Shown here piece after piece: positions 48,298 to 61,744 of a stretch of 64,000 bases of DNA. Under the pieces are notes generated by a model. That model made no database searches and was not told the origin of the DNA. It was given only the letters and a program-made list of their open reading frames with translations. This stretch comes from Chrysemys picta bellii (lineage: Eukaryota; Chordata; Testudines; Emydidae). The translations under genes were made by a program, and so were the position numbers. The stretch spans positions 40,857,583 through 40,921,582 of the forward strand of contig NC_088797.1 of the NCBI RefSeq assembly GCF_011386835.1, read 5' to 3'. The stretch's first letter is position 1. Each line of letters opens with the position of its first letter.

Positions 48298-50456
48298 TTA
48301 TCCACAGAGAGCAATCTGCTCCAGAATTGTGTTGCGAACCATTCTTAACCAGATTGCTTACAAATGTAGATTTTTTTCTTCCTAAACTCTGATGAGTCAT
48401 ACACGATTGCAAACAGTTTCTCTTGGAGTAGAAAGCAGTACAAATACCGAGCAGGTAAGAAAAGTGACAGCAATAGGCTCAGAGAGAGGAATATTATGCA
48501 TCAGAGATAGAGAAAATTCACTATGAGTTCAATATGGTGAGCTAGAAAATAAAGGCCAGCAAAGGACATTCACTGAAATTACATGAGAAACTTGTTAACT
48601 GTGCAGTGTTCAGAGAAAGCAAAAACTTTCTACATCTGCCATGACATCATCAGAGAAAGATGCACAGATTCTAACACTGCACTATGCATGGATTATTGGC
48701 TGTGAGGCCACAGTGTCTCTCAGAAGTTACAGGAGGTGAACAGGGAAATCACGGTGGGAGATTTGGTTCAGTGCTGCTAACCAGGAGAGGGCAAGAGTGG
48801 CGGTCACCCTGAGCATTAACTTCCAGTAACTAACTGTAAGTATTTGATATTCAAGGTATGGTGGTCAGTCTTGATTGACCACATAGATCACACAGTGTAT
48901 TCCTAACTGGAAGAATCAATTGTCCATAGCAAAAACTTGCATTTACAAATTCAGACTTAATTTTGTATGTATATTCTTCAACAGTTGCTTAAAATTCACT
49001 GTTTTGGCAAAGATTCCTGACACCAAACTTGTTCGCTAGAATAGAAAGCAAACATAAAAAAGGACACACACATGGTTAGAGAGATTTCCCTGACAAACTT
49101 GAACAAACATATCTGATTTTTTTTTTTTTGCAGTGTTTGCCTCACCTTCTAATCATAGCATTTCCTCCCTAATAAAGAAAAACGTTGAAAGGAGATGAGA
49201 TTCTAAAGAGAATCATTTCATGCATTATTCATGCCTTGATAATATCCAATATACTAAATGTTCTACTATGGATTTTCCATATCCAAAAGGAAGGAAAGCT
49301 ATACGCATTTTTGCTATTATGTCATGGTAACATGAAAAAAAAAATCCATGACATAAGAAAACAGAAATGTTGGCAAAATGAGACACAAATGCATCGGTAT
49401 AAATTACATGAACAATTAATCCCATGCACAACTGTGACAATTGTGATAATTGTGCAGGTAACTAGCCAATTATATATCTAACTGGCCATTTGCATGCACA
49501 ATTACCATAATAAATGAACAACCACAACAAATGTGCACTCAGATTACACTCATGCATTTTGCACATGCAATTTTGAGCATGCAGTGCTAAAAAAACTGGG
49601 CTGAAAAATGCAGCTCAACCGGAGCCTTGAAGCTCAGATCTGAATCTATTGTAGTTTCAAACTTTCCTCTAGTTCTGGGGTATTCATAGGTCACATTACA
49701 ATTTGGGTTCAATAAAGAAACAGATCTCTGTCAAACTCAGAGTAACTGCAAAGCAGATCCAGGGCTCTTCTGGGCTCAATTCTAATTAAACAGCCACCTA
49801 AGTGAGGCTGCTGACTATAAGTGGAGTAGGTTCCACAGGAGAAGGTAACTACACAAAACTGCTTTACCTAGAGGTCAATGTCATAGGCCAGCACTAACTC
49901 CTGGGGAATTTGTTCCCCAATTTTACATAGGGGTTAGCCAGTGGATCCACATAATAACAGACCTACTAGCCATATCCTCAAAACACCCATGTAGTCGTAT
50001 GGATGGAGCCTGCTCTGAAAGACTTCGGACCTCCCAGTGCTGGATCCAGTATACTGTCTCACCTGTACAGTGGTATCACACTGCTTCGGCTTCCTACCAG
50101 GCCATACATACCCACAGAGGAGAATTGGCAGATTATCCCCTAGATGATAAATATTTTGGGACGTAACTCAGGAACAAAATATGTTGCCCTTCATCCCTTA
50201 CCCAACCATTGTCATTGACCCTGCATATACCTTGTATATTATTAGCATAAGGGCTAATAGCTGAAGACTGGTGGTGAAAGGTCTGCCCAGGGTGGGGTGG
50301 GGAAAGTCAAAACAGTGCAAGGTCCCCAGAACGCATGGTTGACCTAGGATCATGCCAGCACAGCACCAAAATGGCCAGGAGGGTGCTTGGCTGAGGAATT
50401 AAGGGATCTGTTCTGACCCAGAGCGTGCCCCAGGCAATCTCCTGTGCTTCAGTGAA
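48298..50456. other. No gene seen
   Basis: AT-rich; a palindromic run of aattgtgataattgtgcagg and gcatgcacaattaccataat lies at 49430-49510. Nothing else recognised. Confidence 0.5.
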
Positions 50457-50464
50457 ACCCCAAC

Positions 50465-51086
50465 TAGGGTGACCAGATGCCACAGATTAAATATCGGGAC
50501 GGGGGGGGGAGGGGGGAAGGCCGCGGGGGAGGGGGGCAGAGAAGAAAAAAGCCGGCGGCGGAGAGGGAAAAAAAAAACAAAAACGGCCGGAGCACCCCCC
50601 AGCCGAGCCGCGCTCCGGGCCCTTCCTGCAGCTCCCTGCCCAGCCGTTCCCGGGCTCCGTCGCCCCGGCCCCGCAGCAGGGGCTGCTCCGCTCCACCCCG
50701 CCAGGGCTGGGACACTCGCCCCCGCAGCCCCGGACAGCCCCTCTCCAGCCGCGGGGAGCTCGGGGACCTGGGCAGGGGGCGAACCAGGTAGCCGGGCCCG
50801 GCCCCTCCCGGCAGGAGCGTGTCCGCCTCCGACCCACCGCACTGCCCCGCGGGCTGCAGGGCTGGAGCAGCCTCCGCACTGCACTCCCGGCCCCGGGCCC
50901 TGAAGGCGGCGGTGAAGCCAAGCGGCTTGCCCTGGTGACCCTAAGTGAGCCTAGGGGGCGAGAGTCCCTCCAGGACGTCAAAATTGCTTGTTTGTCCAGT
51001 GTCCCGACCGCACATCGGTCGGGACGCGGGACAAACAAGCCAATATCGGGACAGTCCCGATAAAATCGGGACATCTGGTCACCCTA
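50465..51086. mobile_element. hAT-like non-autonomous element, 622 bp, GC-rich, perfect 8-bp duplication
   Basis: Begins TAGGGTGACCAGATG and ends CATCTGGTCACCCTA, perfect 15-bp inverted termini. It is flanked by ACCCCAAC at 50457-50464 and 51087-51094, an exact 8-bp target-site duplication, the hAT hallmark. The interior is strongly GC- and CpG-rich, unlike its surroundings. The right part holds a hairpin at 50986-51040 (GCTTGTTTGTCC...GGACAAACAAGC). The long open frames inside are compositional and not hAT transposase. Confidence 0.9.
50986..51040. repeat. Hairpin inside the 50.5-kb hAT element
   Basis: GCTTGTTTGTCC...GTCCCGACCG pairs with CGGTCGGGAC...GGACAAACAAGC around a five-base loop. 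The arms are nearly perfect over about 25 bp. Confidence 0.85.
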
Positions 51087-51094
51087 ACCCCAAC

Positions 51095-53761
51095 AGTGAC
51101 ATAAATCTGTCAGAATCTCTGGGGAGGGCATCAGGCCATACACCAGCTGTGAGCTTCCTCGCAACGCAAGTCTTCAGTACTGCACAGGGCACAACTTCCA
51201 TCCCCACACAGATGCCAACAGGAATCAATGAAGTGCTCCTCCCTCCCCAGTCCTGAAAATGATATTTTGAAAAAGTGGCATTTAGTGTACACCTACCTCA
51301 GGAACCACTGTAGTCAAAGAGAGCCAGTGAATACAAAAGGCATGAGTGCAGCTGATTGCAAACAGTAATCTGCCCCAGAGGGAATTACTAATTTGTTAAG
51401 CTATTGTACTCTCACAAATGGCATGTGTTCTTAATACAAAACATGTGGTGCAAAAGAACATCTGTGGTGTAATGTTTCTAATTTCAAAATGGGAAGGTGG
51501 ATGTGGCCTCTAGCAAGAGGAGCCATCACACCTCAGCAAGCAGGTACAGATCTATCAGTGTAAATAAAAAATAAATCACACCACTGTAAGCTCATTAGTA
51601 GCCCTGGCACCCACAGGGGTTTTAATCTGGAAGGGCTGGTCACTTAAATTAAAAATGATCTCCCCCATAAATGAGGGTGTGGAAGTTTTACTGTAGAGCG
51701 GCACGTGAAATGCTATTCATAGGTGTCCTACAGATGCAAATATTCTGAAAGAAGAATGCAAATTTATTGCATTTTGTAAAATCTACTGTACAAAGAGGAG
51801 GAAATGCCAACTACTGTAGTTATGGGCAAGAAAGAGGAGGATGGGTACGAACGGAGATGCAACAACAGCAAGTTTCATCTGCTATCTTAGAAAAGCTCAA
51901 TAATTCAAGCAAAGCTGAAATGTTTAAATATGAAGTACCCCCATCAAGCAGGAAATCATCACAGCCCCAAATACCTCAAAATCAAATGCTGCTACTTAAT
52001 CAAGTAAAAGTCAACTTGAAATCTAAGGGATGAATTTTAAATATCAATTGGAACTAATAAATCAGCTGACTGTTATTTTTGAAATGGTCTTTAAGGGTCT
52101 TTAAAAAGTACAAGCTCTTCTAAACCAAAGCTGTTACTAGGCAAAAGCTTCCAGGATTTCCAGATGCTGAGCGCAGTTACACCTATGCAGAGAGACCAAT
52201 ATCGAGCCTAGACAGCTTTTAACAGGGGTTGTGGTTCTGGATAGGGCTGGTAAAGAATAACCCCAGGTTATCTCCACTAGTTTGACTTTCAGCTAGAATT
52301 TACAATGGGCCGAACTCATCCCTCAATATCACCGAGTACATTTTCAGTCTTCGGTGGAGTTACACTGGTGAATATGAGGGACGAATTAGGCACTATGTGA
52401 GTTTGCTTTCTAGAGGCCAATTTTACCACTGGATGTGCACATGCAGCCCTCACTGAACTCCCCTGAAGGCAGAGCTCTGCCCTGGCTGTCCTAGCTGGAA
52501 GGGTGTTTAACACGCCTGAACGGATTCTCTCTCGTGCTCCTTTTCCTTTGATCAGGCAGCATTAATGGGAACTGCTTGCATCTCCTCAACCGGCATAGAG
52601 CACTTCCCCCCTCCCCCGGCATGGGGATGTTTGTAGAGGTATCACAACCAGAGCTGCTGTTCTCCGGCTATTCCCAAAAGGGGGAGGGTCTCTGGGGGGC
52701 GACTGCCAACTGGCATAGGTTAGTTTAAGCCCCAGGCTATGCTAACCTATTCAGGGGCTTAAACTACGGTGGAGCCAGCAAGCCACAATCAGTTTCCTGA
52801 CAGTCTTCCCCTTCACCCCACCTCTATGCCAAGCGGGTGTTGGCTACAGCATAGGACGTAGCCAGTTTATTTTTGAATGAGAGTAATACTTATTTAGTAG
52901 AACACATACATATGTTTTTGTCCCAGTATATTATTTTCATATTTTTGGTCTAACTACAAATATTAAAAGCCTGAACCATCAACATTTAAAGGGAATTTTC
53001 TCTGCAATTCCGCATCAGCCACAATCCCATGTTCAGCCTCTCTCTGTGTAGTCCATCAATCTTCTAAGCAATCAGACTGACATCCAGTGGTCAGTGTTAA
53101 AGTTTCAGCACTCACCAGCCATTACCACTGTTCTGGGAGATACCACAGCGTTTCTTAATACTTTAGAATAGGAAATATCTCAGAAGCTGCTGTGCAGTGA
53201 GTGTTGGTAAAGGGTAATATTTTAATGTCACCCTCTGTAGATAACACAGACATCACTGCAGTATCTCATAAATCCACTCCCTCTTTGCATTCTCTGTGAT
53301 CATGAAATGGGGTTGTGTGTTGAGATGATTCATGCTTTTACATCATAATATACAATCTATCTTTTATTATTTAAAGAAAAGGCATTCACTTGTCTACCCA
53401 AAAGAGGAAATAAAATTGATCTTGTTTCTTCCCCTTAGAAATCCAGGTCCTTATCACCTGTTCACTGGTGTGAGATGTATTTGTTGTAAAATGTTTGCAA
53501 TCACAAGTGTATCTTCAATAGCGTCACCACTTAAAATATAAACAAACATCCTCTGTCTCCATCCTTCCTTTGCATTTCAACTCCCTGCACCTATTACATT
53601 AACCATAGTATTCTTGCGGATCACACCTTTATTATATCAATGGAGTGCCTGAAAAGTACCTCCACTAGTACAGCAGTTGTTCCCAACCGCTAAACCACCC
53701 ATGCCCTGGTTACTGAACTTCCCAACCTGAGCAAAGGGCTAGTAAGATGCAGAGTAAATAT
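51095..53761. other. No gene seen
   Basis: An 88-codon frame at 51767-52033 is hydrophilic and Gln/Ser/Lys-rich without a known family. At 52718-52772 a short palindrome (gtttaagccccaggctatgc, attcaggggcttaaactacg). Confidence 0.45.
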
Positions 53762-54058
53762 GAGGGAAAGGAAGGTCTTGTGGTTAAGACATTGGGCTAG
53801 AATTTAATCTGGTTTCAGCTCCCAGCTCTGCCAAAGATTTTCTGTTCACCCTTGAGCAACTTACTTAATCTCTTTGTGCCTCAGTTCCCCTGGAAATGAC
53901 ACTACTCCCACCTTCTGTCTGTTTGGCTTATTTAGAATGTAAGCTCTTTGGGTCACACGAAGTCTCATACTACATGTCTACATAGCAGCTTGCACGACAG
54001 GGCTCTCTCTGATCTTGGCTGGAGGCTCTAGGTAGTAGAAGCATAATAAATAATAACA
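53762..54058 (+). mobile_element. MIR-like SINE with extended 3' tail
   Basis: Head tcttgtggttaagacattgg, core cttgagcaacttacttaatc and tgtgcctcagttcccctgga, tail gaatgtaagctctttgggtc, then aagcataataaataataaca. The tail, including 'cagcttgcacgacagggctc', is typical of full-length copies in turtles. Confidence 0.78.
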
Positions 54059-55782
54059 CTGTATAGCAATGAATGTCTGCTACTTCAGATAACAATGCAC
54101 ATATCTGCCACCCACAGGAAATGTGGATATTTTATCCCAACTTCAAGTAGTATTAAGTTATTTCTCACTTTGTGTGATCCATTGTAATAGCAGAGCCATG
54201 TGTGCCCCTGTAAAGTGCCATATGACATGATCATGTATGCTTAGGACCTGCTGTCGATTTTACAACTTAGGTATTTTCCAAGTGTTCAGTAGTAGAAGTG
54301 AGTAGCAGGTGTTTTGTGGCCACCACATCACTCTGGGAGTGCCAAATATTTAGAGTAACCAATGTAGCAATGGAAGCTCCAGCACTGAAGCTGTCTTTGT
54401 CGCTCAGGTAGAAAGGTATGTCATTATGCTTTTGCAGCTCTTTACACTGGTTTTGTATTGCATCCATTGTAGCTGACTTCAGTGAGATATACAGAATTAA
54501 GGTTTGTAAATCTCACAAGAGCAACACTGTAGACAAAATAACCAATACAAAGAAATCCAGTACTTTGCAAAAAAAAAAAAAGCTAATGGATTGGCCTGTA
54601 GGACTAAAGGAAATGAGCATCGTTCCCAACAGGGAACTTTGATGTATTTCTAATCCATGTACTCAGGGTACTCAGATACTATGAGAATGGATATCACAGA
54701 AATCCCTGTAATAATGGTCCATATCTTCAGAAATGGAGTTACGCCAATTTACACCAGGTGAGGCGCTGACCACCCTATATATTCAGAAGCTCTTTCTAAG
54801 TAATTTATTTCACCTGATCAAAGGAAAAATCAAATGGAAGTATCTTTAAGGGAATTCAGACAACAAATGGCATGCTGATGTGAGTATTCCTGAGGTTTAT
54901 ATTCCCATCTTGGTACATAACATTTTACGTTCAGAACTTCTAGGGGGAATTCTTACTGCTTCTATTAAAAATGGGTTTAATATTTCTAATATGTAAACTA
55001 AAGGCTATAGGAGGCACTATACTCAAGGGTGCTGCATGTGCGGAACGAGGGCTGTCTATTGGCCTAACTCTGCAATCTTTGTTTTAACAATATTGGCTTC
55101 ATAGAACCTAACAGAGAGTTAACCAGCAGAAATACAAGTTGTACTTCACCCGCCAAGCCCCCCAAAATAACTACCAACAACAATACTTTAGCACCTGAAA
55201 TGCCATGCTACCTACAGATCACACATCCCCCCTCAGAGACCTATTTTCTTGTTTAATTGATTGGCTCCAATCTTCCATCTGACATTTTTCTGTTCGGTTT
55301 TCTGTTTGCTTGTGTTTGTTTATTTGTGGGAGAGGGGTGTGGAGTGATTGATTGGGGAGGAACATGATAACTACAAAGAAATAATATGAGGAAGAAATGG
55401 ACTGAGGTGATTCAGACACTAAAATCTTGTTTGCTGACTTGATGTCTATTTTTTAAAGAAATGTTAAAGTGTCTGAAAGTTTTATAGAATGTCAGGTCCA
55501 GGCACAAGTCCATTTACGGTACCTTTACTAAAACAATATGCTTTTCCTTTTATTTCACTATGTTTGTCTACATCCTAATATTTTCAGAAAATACTTTTCA
55601 TTTTGTTTTAACAGTTGGGTTGTTTCTATTTCATGCCCTGGCTTTGTAAATTGAATTACACCTTTCCTCCAGCCTTCTTACATGGCCCTGGACCCCAAGC
55701 TATCCTCCTGTCACATTTAGGGCATAATATACCCTGACTGACTGACTTCAGTTAAGTTGGAGTAGGCTCTTATCTAGTATAA
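54059..55782. other. No gene seen
   Basis: A 66-codon minus-strand frame at 54267-54467 is of unknown origin. 54730-54765 is a short 'agttacgccaatttacacca' palindrome half. Confidence 0.5.
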
Positions 55783-56061
55783 GACTATCTACACACTGCA
55801 GCTTATGTCGATATAAGTTATGTCGCTCAGGGATGTGAAGTAGCCACCCCCAAGTGACATAACTTATGCCGACTTAAGTGCCAGCATGGACAGCGCTATG
55901 TCAGTGGTAGAAGCTACCACTGCTCACCAGGGCTGGATTACTTAAGCTGACGGGAGAGTTCTCTCTTGTTGGCTTAGAGCAGTTCCAGTAGAGAGCTTAC
56001 AGCGGCGCAGCTACGTTGGTGCAGCTGTGCCACTGTAAGCTCTCTAGTGTAGCCATAGCTT
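55783..56061. mobile_element. TCTACAC-type MITE
   Basis: Left end GACTATCTACACACT and right end CTAGTGTAGCCATAGCTT. The interior contains two short palindromes built on TTATGTCGATATAAGTTATG and on CAGCTACGTTGGTGCAGCTG. It abuts the next MITE with almost no spacer. Confidence 0.7.
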
Positions 56062-56063
56062 TA

Positions 56064-56346
56064 GGCTTGGTACACACTTAAAAGTTGACATAGGTTCCTT
56101 GGGTCAGGGCTGTGAAAAAACCACACTGCTGACTGACACAGCTATGCTGACCTAATCCCCAGTGTAGATGTAGCTACGTTGGTAGAAAAATGAATTCTTC
56201 CATCCACACAGCTGCTGTATTTCTACACCAATGAAAAAAAAACTCTTCCATCTGTGTAGGCTGCATCAACACTTCAGGACCAAGCTGGCATAGCTACAGA
56301 GAAGTAGCTATGCTGGTATAGTCTCTGAAGTGTTGACATACTCTAA
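56064..56346. mobile_element. TCTACAC-type MITE, opposite orientation to the 33.6- and 61.4-kb copies
   Basis: Starts GGCTTGGTACACACTTAAAA and ends GAAGTGTTGACATACTCTAA. The interior carries the complement of the family text (cagggctgtgaaaaaaccac, ctgacctaatccccagtgta). Confidence 0.7.
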
Positions 56347-59300
56347 GCCACAGTTCCTAGTAAAGATGGACCTCTGCTACTGAAAGCTAATGGCAAACAA
56401 ATGAAACAGATATTACATTATTTTGATTTAATATTACAATTTAAAGCTGTCCACAATCACCAATCACAATTTGTGAAAAATGCTCGCCAGCACTGCATAC
56501 AGATCTCCTTAGCTAACAGCTTAGAGATGTCCTTAAATGCTCAGAGTTGCACGGGGGGGAGGGGGAGAAATCTCAGTAGCTGTTTTAAAACTTCACACAG
56601 AGGAGGCTGGAAAGCAGAAACTCTGCATGCATCTCATGAACGTTCTACTTTCCTCCTTTGAATACAGAGATCAATCTTGGACTGAGTGCTAAAGCCTCAC
56701 CATGAAGGGCTATTCTTTGCTACTACTTCAGGCTGAAACAAAAGACACTTCAGGAGATATAATCATTGCTGCCTAGTTCCTTTTCCTGGGCCCTTACAAT
56801 GGGCCCCAGTTCTTTTTTTTTTTTTTCCACACATCTTTCTCTTTTATTTTCTTCTTCTGTCCTTTTACTTTCTTTCTGCCTCATTGAATCCATTAGAGTC
56901 TTTATATAGTCTGCTATTGAAAAATACATTTTCTGTGTGGGACTACTGACTGAGTTTTAACTGCTGGCAAGCAGAGTTTAACTCCTTCTAATGGGAGGGC
57001 AGCTGACTGACGGGCAAAAGGTATGGAGAGCTATTTCTGAACTTTATGTTTTGGCACACACGAGATATGTTGCTAGGAGTCTCCAGGGAGAGCCGAGTGG
57101 ATATTAGACTCAGTGGAAGGCAGTGCACAGTTTAGTTAAATACTTTGCTCCAATCCCTAGCAAATTTGTATCAACTTTTCAATTTTCTTTTGCTTTGGCT
57201 GTATTCTGGTCTCTCTTACACAATTATAAATCAGCAGTCACTCCACTGAAGTCAATGGAGTCAGAGCAGTGTAAAGCTGATGTGAGATCAAAATTGGGTC
57301 ACTGTAGTCTCAAAACGAAAGCCTTTCTGCACAGTAGGATATCATAGTCAACAATTTCAAAGACACTAAAATATGGGGCAGAGTAAAGTCACCGCAGTCT
57401 GCCACCAACCTTTCTAATGGGACCAATATAGCCCTGTGCCCAATTTAAGAGGATTCATTCCCCTGCAGTAAATTAGGGGCCAGATCATGGCCTTATACAG
57501 GAATACATACAGTTGGGGAGAAGGTAAAAAGGCACCTTCCTTTCCTTGCACAGCCCACTCCAAGCATAGCACCCAGATGAGGTGCGGACATGATGGAGCT
57601 ATGGCCCTAACTGGCACATTGAATGAGATCAGCATGCAAATAGGGAGTATGCTGGACAACATAAAGGGATGTAATAGTGGGCGTTCTCCCATGTGTGGTG
57701 GGAAGCTGCATGAGGGCTGTTCCTTAAAAGAACACTGATACAGAGCTAGATTCTGCCCAGGGAGATTCATTTCAAGATCTGAGCCCTAGCGAATAGCAGG
57801 TGGAAATTATGTGAAAGCTAAGCTTTCAGATCCTCCAGTGCTGAATGCCTAGTACAAGAAATGAAAAATGTCACCTTTGCCTCTGAAAATAATGTCACTT
57901 CTTTGAAAAAGTAAAGCAAAAGGAGAGACAAAAGAAAATTATTTTTCTTTCTCTAGCACGGTGTCCTCTGTTCTACTCGTCCAGCATGGATAATCAAATA
58001 ATTTGACAGGAGGAACAGAAAGACGCCCATAAATCACTTCACACTACCCAGCTGCGCTTGTGAGTGAGGAAGGGGAGAGGTTGTGGAGAGGACTGGAAGG
58101 AATTTGTTGAATTCTGTAGCTAAGGATGGCTTTATACTCAGCCAGTGCTGAGTTTGACAGCTTAAATATTGTCTTTGAAAGTTGACAGGTACTGATAAAC
58201 TGCTTGTCTAAATTCATGGATTTCCCTTGACAAGAAAATAAAACTTTAACCAGATCTAGTGGAGTTTCAACTTCATTTTTCTAGTGATCTTTAAAGGTTT
58301 GGAGTTTAACTTATTGGGAATAGCACTCGAAAACTCAGATGCTCATCAAGTATGGATCTTAACTATCTAGGTCTGTTGGGTCTGTTACCCTGGACTGAAA
58401 ATCTAGCTAGGACCAGATCATATTAATCAGTGGGACTTCTTGAGGAGTAAGGTATTATTCAGCCTGAGTAAAGTGCAACAATCTGGCTGTTAAAAAGTGT
58501 GAATTTCACCAAGTCTGACCTGAAACCATTAATCCAAACAAGCCCACTTAAGGGATCCATGAATCTTTACCCTTATCTGAGCTTCATGTTGTGACAAACC
58601 CCCCAAACCAGGTGCCATTAGGAAGTTTTATTGACTCAAACCAAGTTTGCCAAACCCAGTCAAGCAGAACACGACAAGCTTCAGTCACAGCCATAAATCT
58701 GAGGAGCTGCTCCGGGAGACCTGAGAGGAATGCCACAGGTTTAGACATTTATGCATATAGAAAGCAGTAGGAAAAGCCTGCACTTTAAGGAAAGTGCCAA
58801 ATTCTGCCCTCACTTACACCTATGCAATCCAATAACCAATTTTCTTAATGTAGGTAAAATTGTAACATAGTTCCTTTAGAGACAAGGAAATCTTTTGCCC
58901 GTTAAGGTTTCTATACCTTTTTCAGTAATGCCATGGTAGGAAGTAGAATACAAGAATGGCTAATAAAGGTCAAAAATATACAATTCAGCAGTTCTCCTGT
59001 CCTTAAGTTTTTGTGTGGTAAGTACACTGCCAAGTAACCCTCTCAGGGATCTTATTAAAATGAGTTGCAAACAATTATGTTAACCAAGCAGGATCCTTTT
59101 TAGACCTGCAATGCAAAATAGGAAGGTAACTAATGATAATTAGGAAAAAGTGTCATAAATATTTAATGAGAAGATATTTGTGTAATAATTATCTATTCTA
59201 TTATTCCATGTTTTGACTCATGGGACTTTCTTAATCAGTCCACTCACACATTCCATGGTAATGTGAAGATCTTATCTACCTAGCTGTTATCTGGCTCCCA

Positions 59301-61334
59301 TCACTAAGTATCTGAGTGCATCAACTGTATACAGTAACACCAGAGAATCTCACAGGAAGCATTATGTTTCACCAGTGTTGATGATAAAGGTTTTTCTTGT
59401 AGACATTTGCTGCCTGCTGAAGAGCTGATTTTCCCTGCCCATTTCTGTTTTTATTTAGTTTAGTCCCTCAGAGTCAGCCCCCCCGATTTTTGTAATCTAC
59501 CGCCTCTTTCTTCTATTTGTTATGGTGGATGATCGCACCACTGCATTGATTAAGGTAGTGTTTAACATCAGGAAACTCAAAACAAGTGGTGGGAGAACCT
59601 CAAAAGGTTCTCAGATTAAGTTCAGTCTGGATAAGCAGCTAAATGTTAAGATAGTTATTCAAACCACTCCAATATATAAAATAGGGCTGATGAACTCATA
59701 GGAACAAGCTTTTTTTGGGAGATTTCTATATCTTCCAATTGGTCCCTGAAATTCCATAAGAGGTTTTCACAAAGTACTGCACTTTGCCAGTTCCAGTCCT
59801 GGTCAGAACCTAGAGGTGCAGGGGAATTGCAAAGGACGATAACTTTCCATTTGGGTTTGACTTAAGTTTGGGGCAAAGGAATGGGAGAGGTGGTATCTTA
59901 CTTGATTTGAATCATTTCATCCATCCAAGCTCATGGGTCATAATCCCGGTGGTTATGTGGGTATTGTGATACTCAGAGCATTAATTCACCCTCTGATCTC
60001 AGTGTTACGCGATAATACATTTTTACTTTAACACTTGACATTGGAAATTTTGACTCTTTGCTAAATCATATGTGGCAAAAATACAACCCATAATTTTGCA
60101 GACAGATATCGTGTGTTTTTGTTCTTTTAAAACTCATTAAAAAAGGTTTCTCCACCCAAAAGCAGTTTTCCACCCACCATCAAGATTTCTCCAGACAAGT
60201 ACCATTAATACATATCGTAATGGACTGTGTCAATCATATCCCAATTTGCTCTATGAAGCACATCAAGAGAGCAAATTGGAATGAATACCAGATTTTAATG
60301 CATTTATTTACTGCTTTGTAGAGGGCAGGGGCGTGTTGGTTGTTTGCTTTTAGCAATGTAGTACTTATCTGATCATGTCGTTTATTGCCTTTTCATTGAT
60401 GAGTCCAATAATTAAAATGATCAATCATAAACCAAAAGCAAAGACTGAGCCATTAGCCAACCCAACAATAAGCAAATTGATATGGTATTAATATCTGCAA
60501 CAAAGATCCTCCGTGATCAAAGCCTTGTCTTCTGGGATAAGTAGCTATAGTACTGCCTGATCTGAAGGCCATTGATATCAGTGGGAGTCTTCAATGGACT
60601 TTGGATCAGGCCATCAGGTTTCATCAGAAGTATTCTAAGGACTAGCTGCTAGAGATGAAATGACTCATCTATCTTGGCTCCTTGCTGCAAGCAGGAAAGA
60701 TTCTACAAGCTTCCATAAACTGATCTTGCATGTGACTGAGGGATGCTTATTGCATTAATTACTTGAAGAGCTAAATTGTGTCTAATCCTCACCATCTAAA
60801 CAAAGTCCTTTTATTCAAGCCTACTGCTCCTTGTTGTACTAGATTTGCTTTTAAATAGTCCTCTTACTCCTGGTCTATTATTGCTCTTCAAATATTAGGA
60901 CAGGGTATTATACGTAAGAATGCAAAGCTGGAGGGGTATCTCAGTGCTCTACGATTCAGGCTTGAACCACCAATAATCCCTGGAACCACAGATTAATTTT
61001 TGAAGCACTGCTTCAGCCCTTTCTTATTACAAGCTCACATATAGTGTAGAGAAGAGGGGTTCTTTATATGGCATTAAAAACGGTGGCATATTTTAGAAGA
61101 CGATGGGTATGTCCAAATGTCTTTGCCCAAATCTTTTCACTTCCCATGTGGTTATGCAGCAGGCTGCACACTAGCTGGCTATTGCTTCCCCCCCGCTCCA
61201 CCCCGCCCCGCCCCACCCCAAGTGAGCATATCTCAGCGATGCTGTATGATGAATAAACACTCTAGCAATGCAATATATTATTACTAATGTGTCTTATTAA
61301 TGGTAAGGTTCCTTGAGGTTTCTCCAGCTGCATT
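56347..61334. other. No gene seen; longest repeat-poor stretch
   Basis: About 5 kb with few recognisable repeats: a palindrome half near 57240 (ctgaagtcaatggagtcaga), a T14 run at 56814-56827, a palindrome at 60555-60612 (gatctgaaggccattgatat, caatggactttggatcaggc), and a C-rich patch at 61190-61219. Confidence 0.5.
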
Positions 61335-61412
61335 CACAGAATCCTGTATGTTAGGGATAGGAAGCACTATTCTAATAATCAACTCCTTGCCTAAAGCAGG
61401 AAGGACAAAGCT
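61335..61412 (-). mobile_element. Possible CR1 3' stub
   Basis: acagaatcctgtatgttagg followed by gataggaagcac and ccttgcctaaagcaggaagg resembles the complement of a CR1 3' end (agaatcc..., ggaagggacc..., aaagcaggacc). It is short and diverged. Confidence 0.35.
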
Positions 61413-61424
61413 TTGCTCTCACAA

Positions 61425-61698
61425 AGGGTATGTCTACACTTAAAATGCTACAGAAGCACAGCTGTAGTGCTTCAGTGTAGACACTACTTACGTCAATGGG
61501 AGGGGCTCTCTGGTCACTGTACATAATCCATCTCCCCGAGAGTCAAAAGCTAGGCTGACAAAAGAATTCTGCTATCAACCTAGTGCTATCTACACCAGGG
61601 GTTAGGTCAGTATAGTTATGTCTCTCAGGAGTGTGGATTTTTCACACCTCTGTGAGATGTACCTATACCAATGTAACTGCCTAGTGTAGACCAGTCCT
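61425..61698. mobile_element. TCTACAC-type MITE
   Basis: Left end AGGGTATGTCTACACT and right end AGTGTAGACCAGTCCT. Interior gtcaatgggaggggctctct, atcaacctagtgctatctac and gtgtggatttttcacacctc match the 33558 copy. This is the best preserved copy of the group here. Confidence 0.82.
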
Positions 61699-61744
61699 AA
61701 GACATTAAGTTAGGACTCAAGTGAGAAACATGGGTCTCTCACAT

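Noticed and set aside
50399..51074. Long frames on both strands (up to 195 codons) in the GC-rich block
   Set aside because: They lie wholly inside a hAT-like non-autonomous element; Pro/Arg/Gly-rich low-complexity translations follow from GC content.
51767..52033. 88-codon Gln/Ser/Lys-rich plus-strand frame
   Set aside because: Hydrophilic and plausible-looking, but without family, splice sites or repeats to support it.
55661..55720. Possible SLC6A11 upstream exon (phrase acctttcctccag on the plus strand)
   Set aside because: The minus-strand translation does not give the expected WKG-x3-STGK or ICYFC wording.
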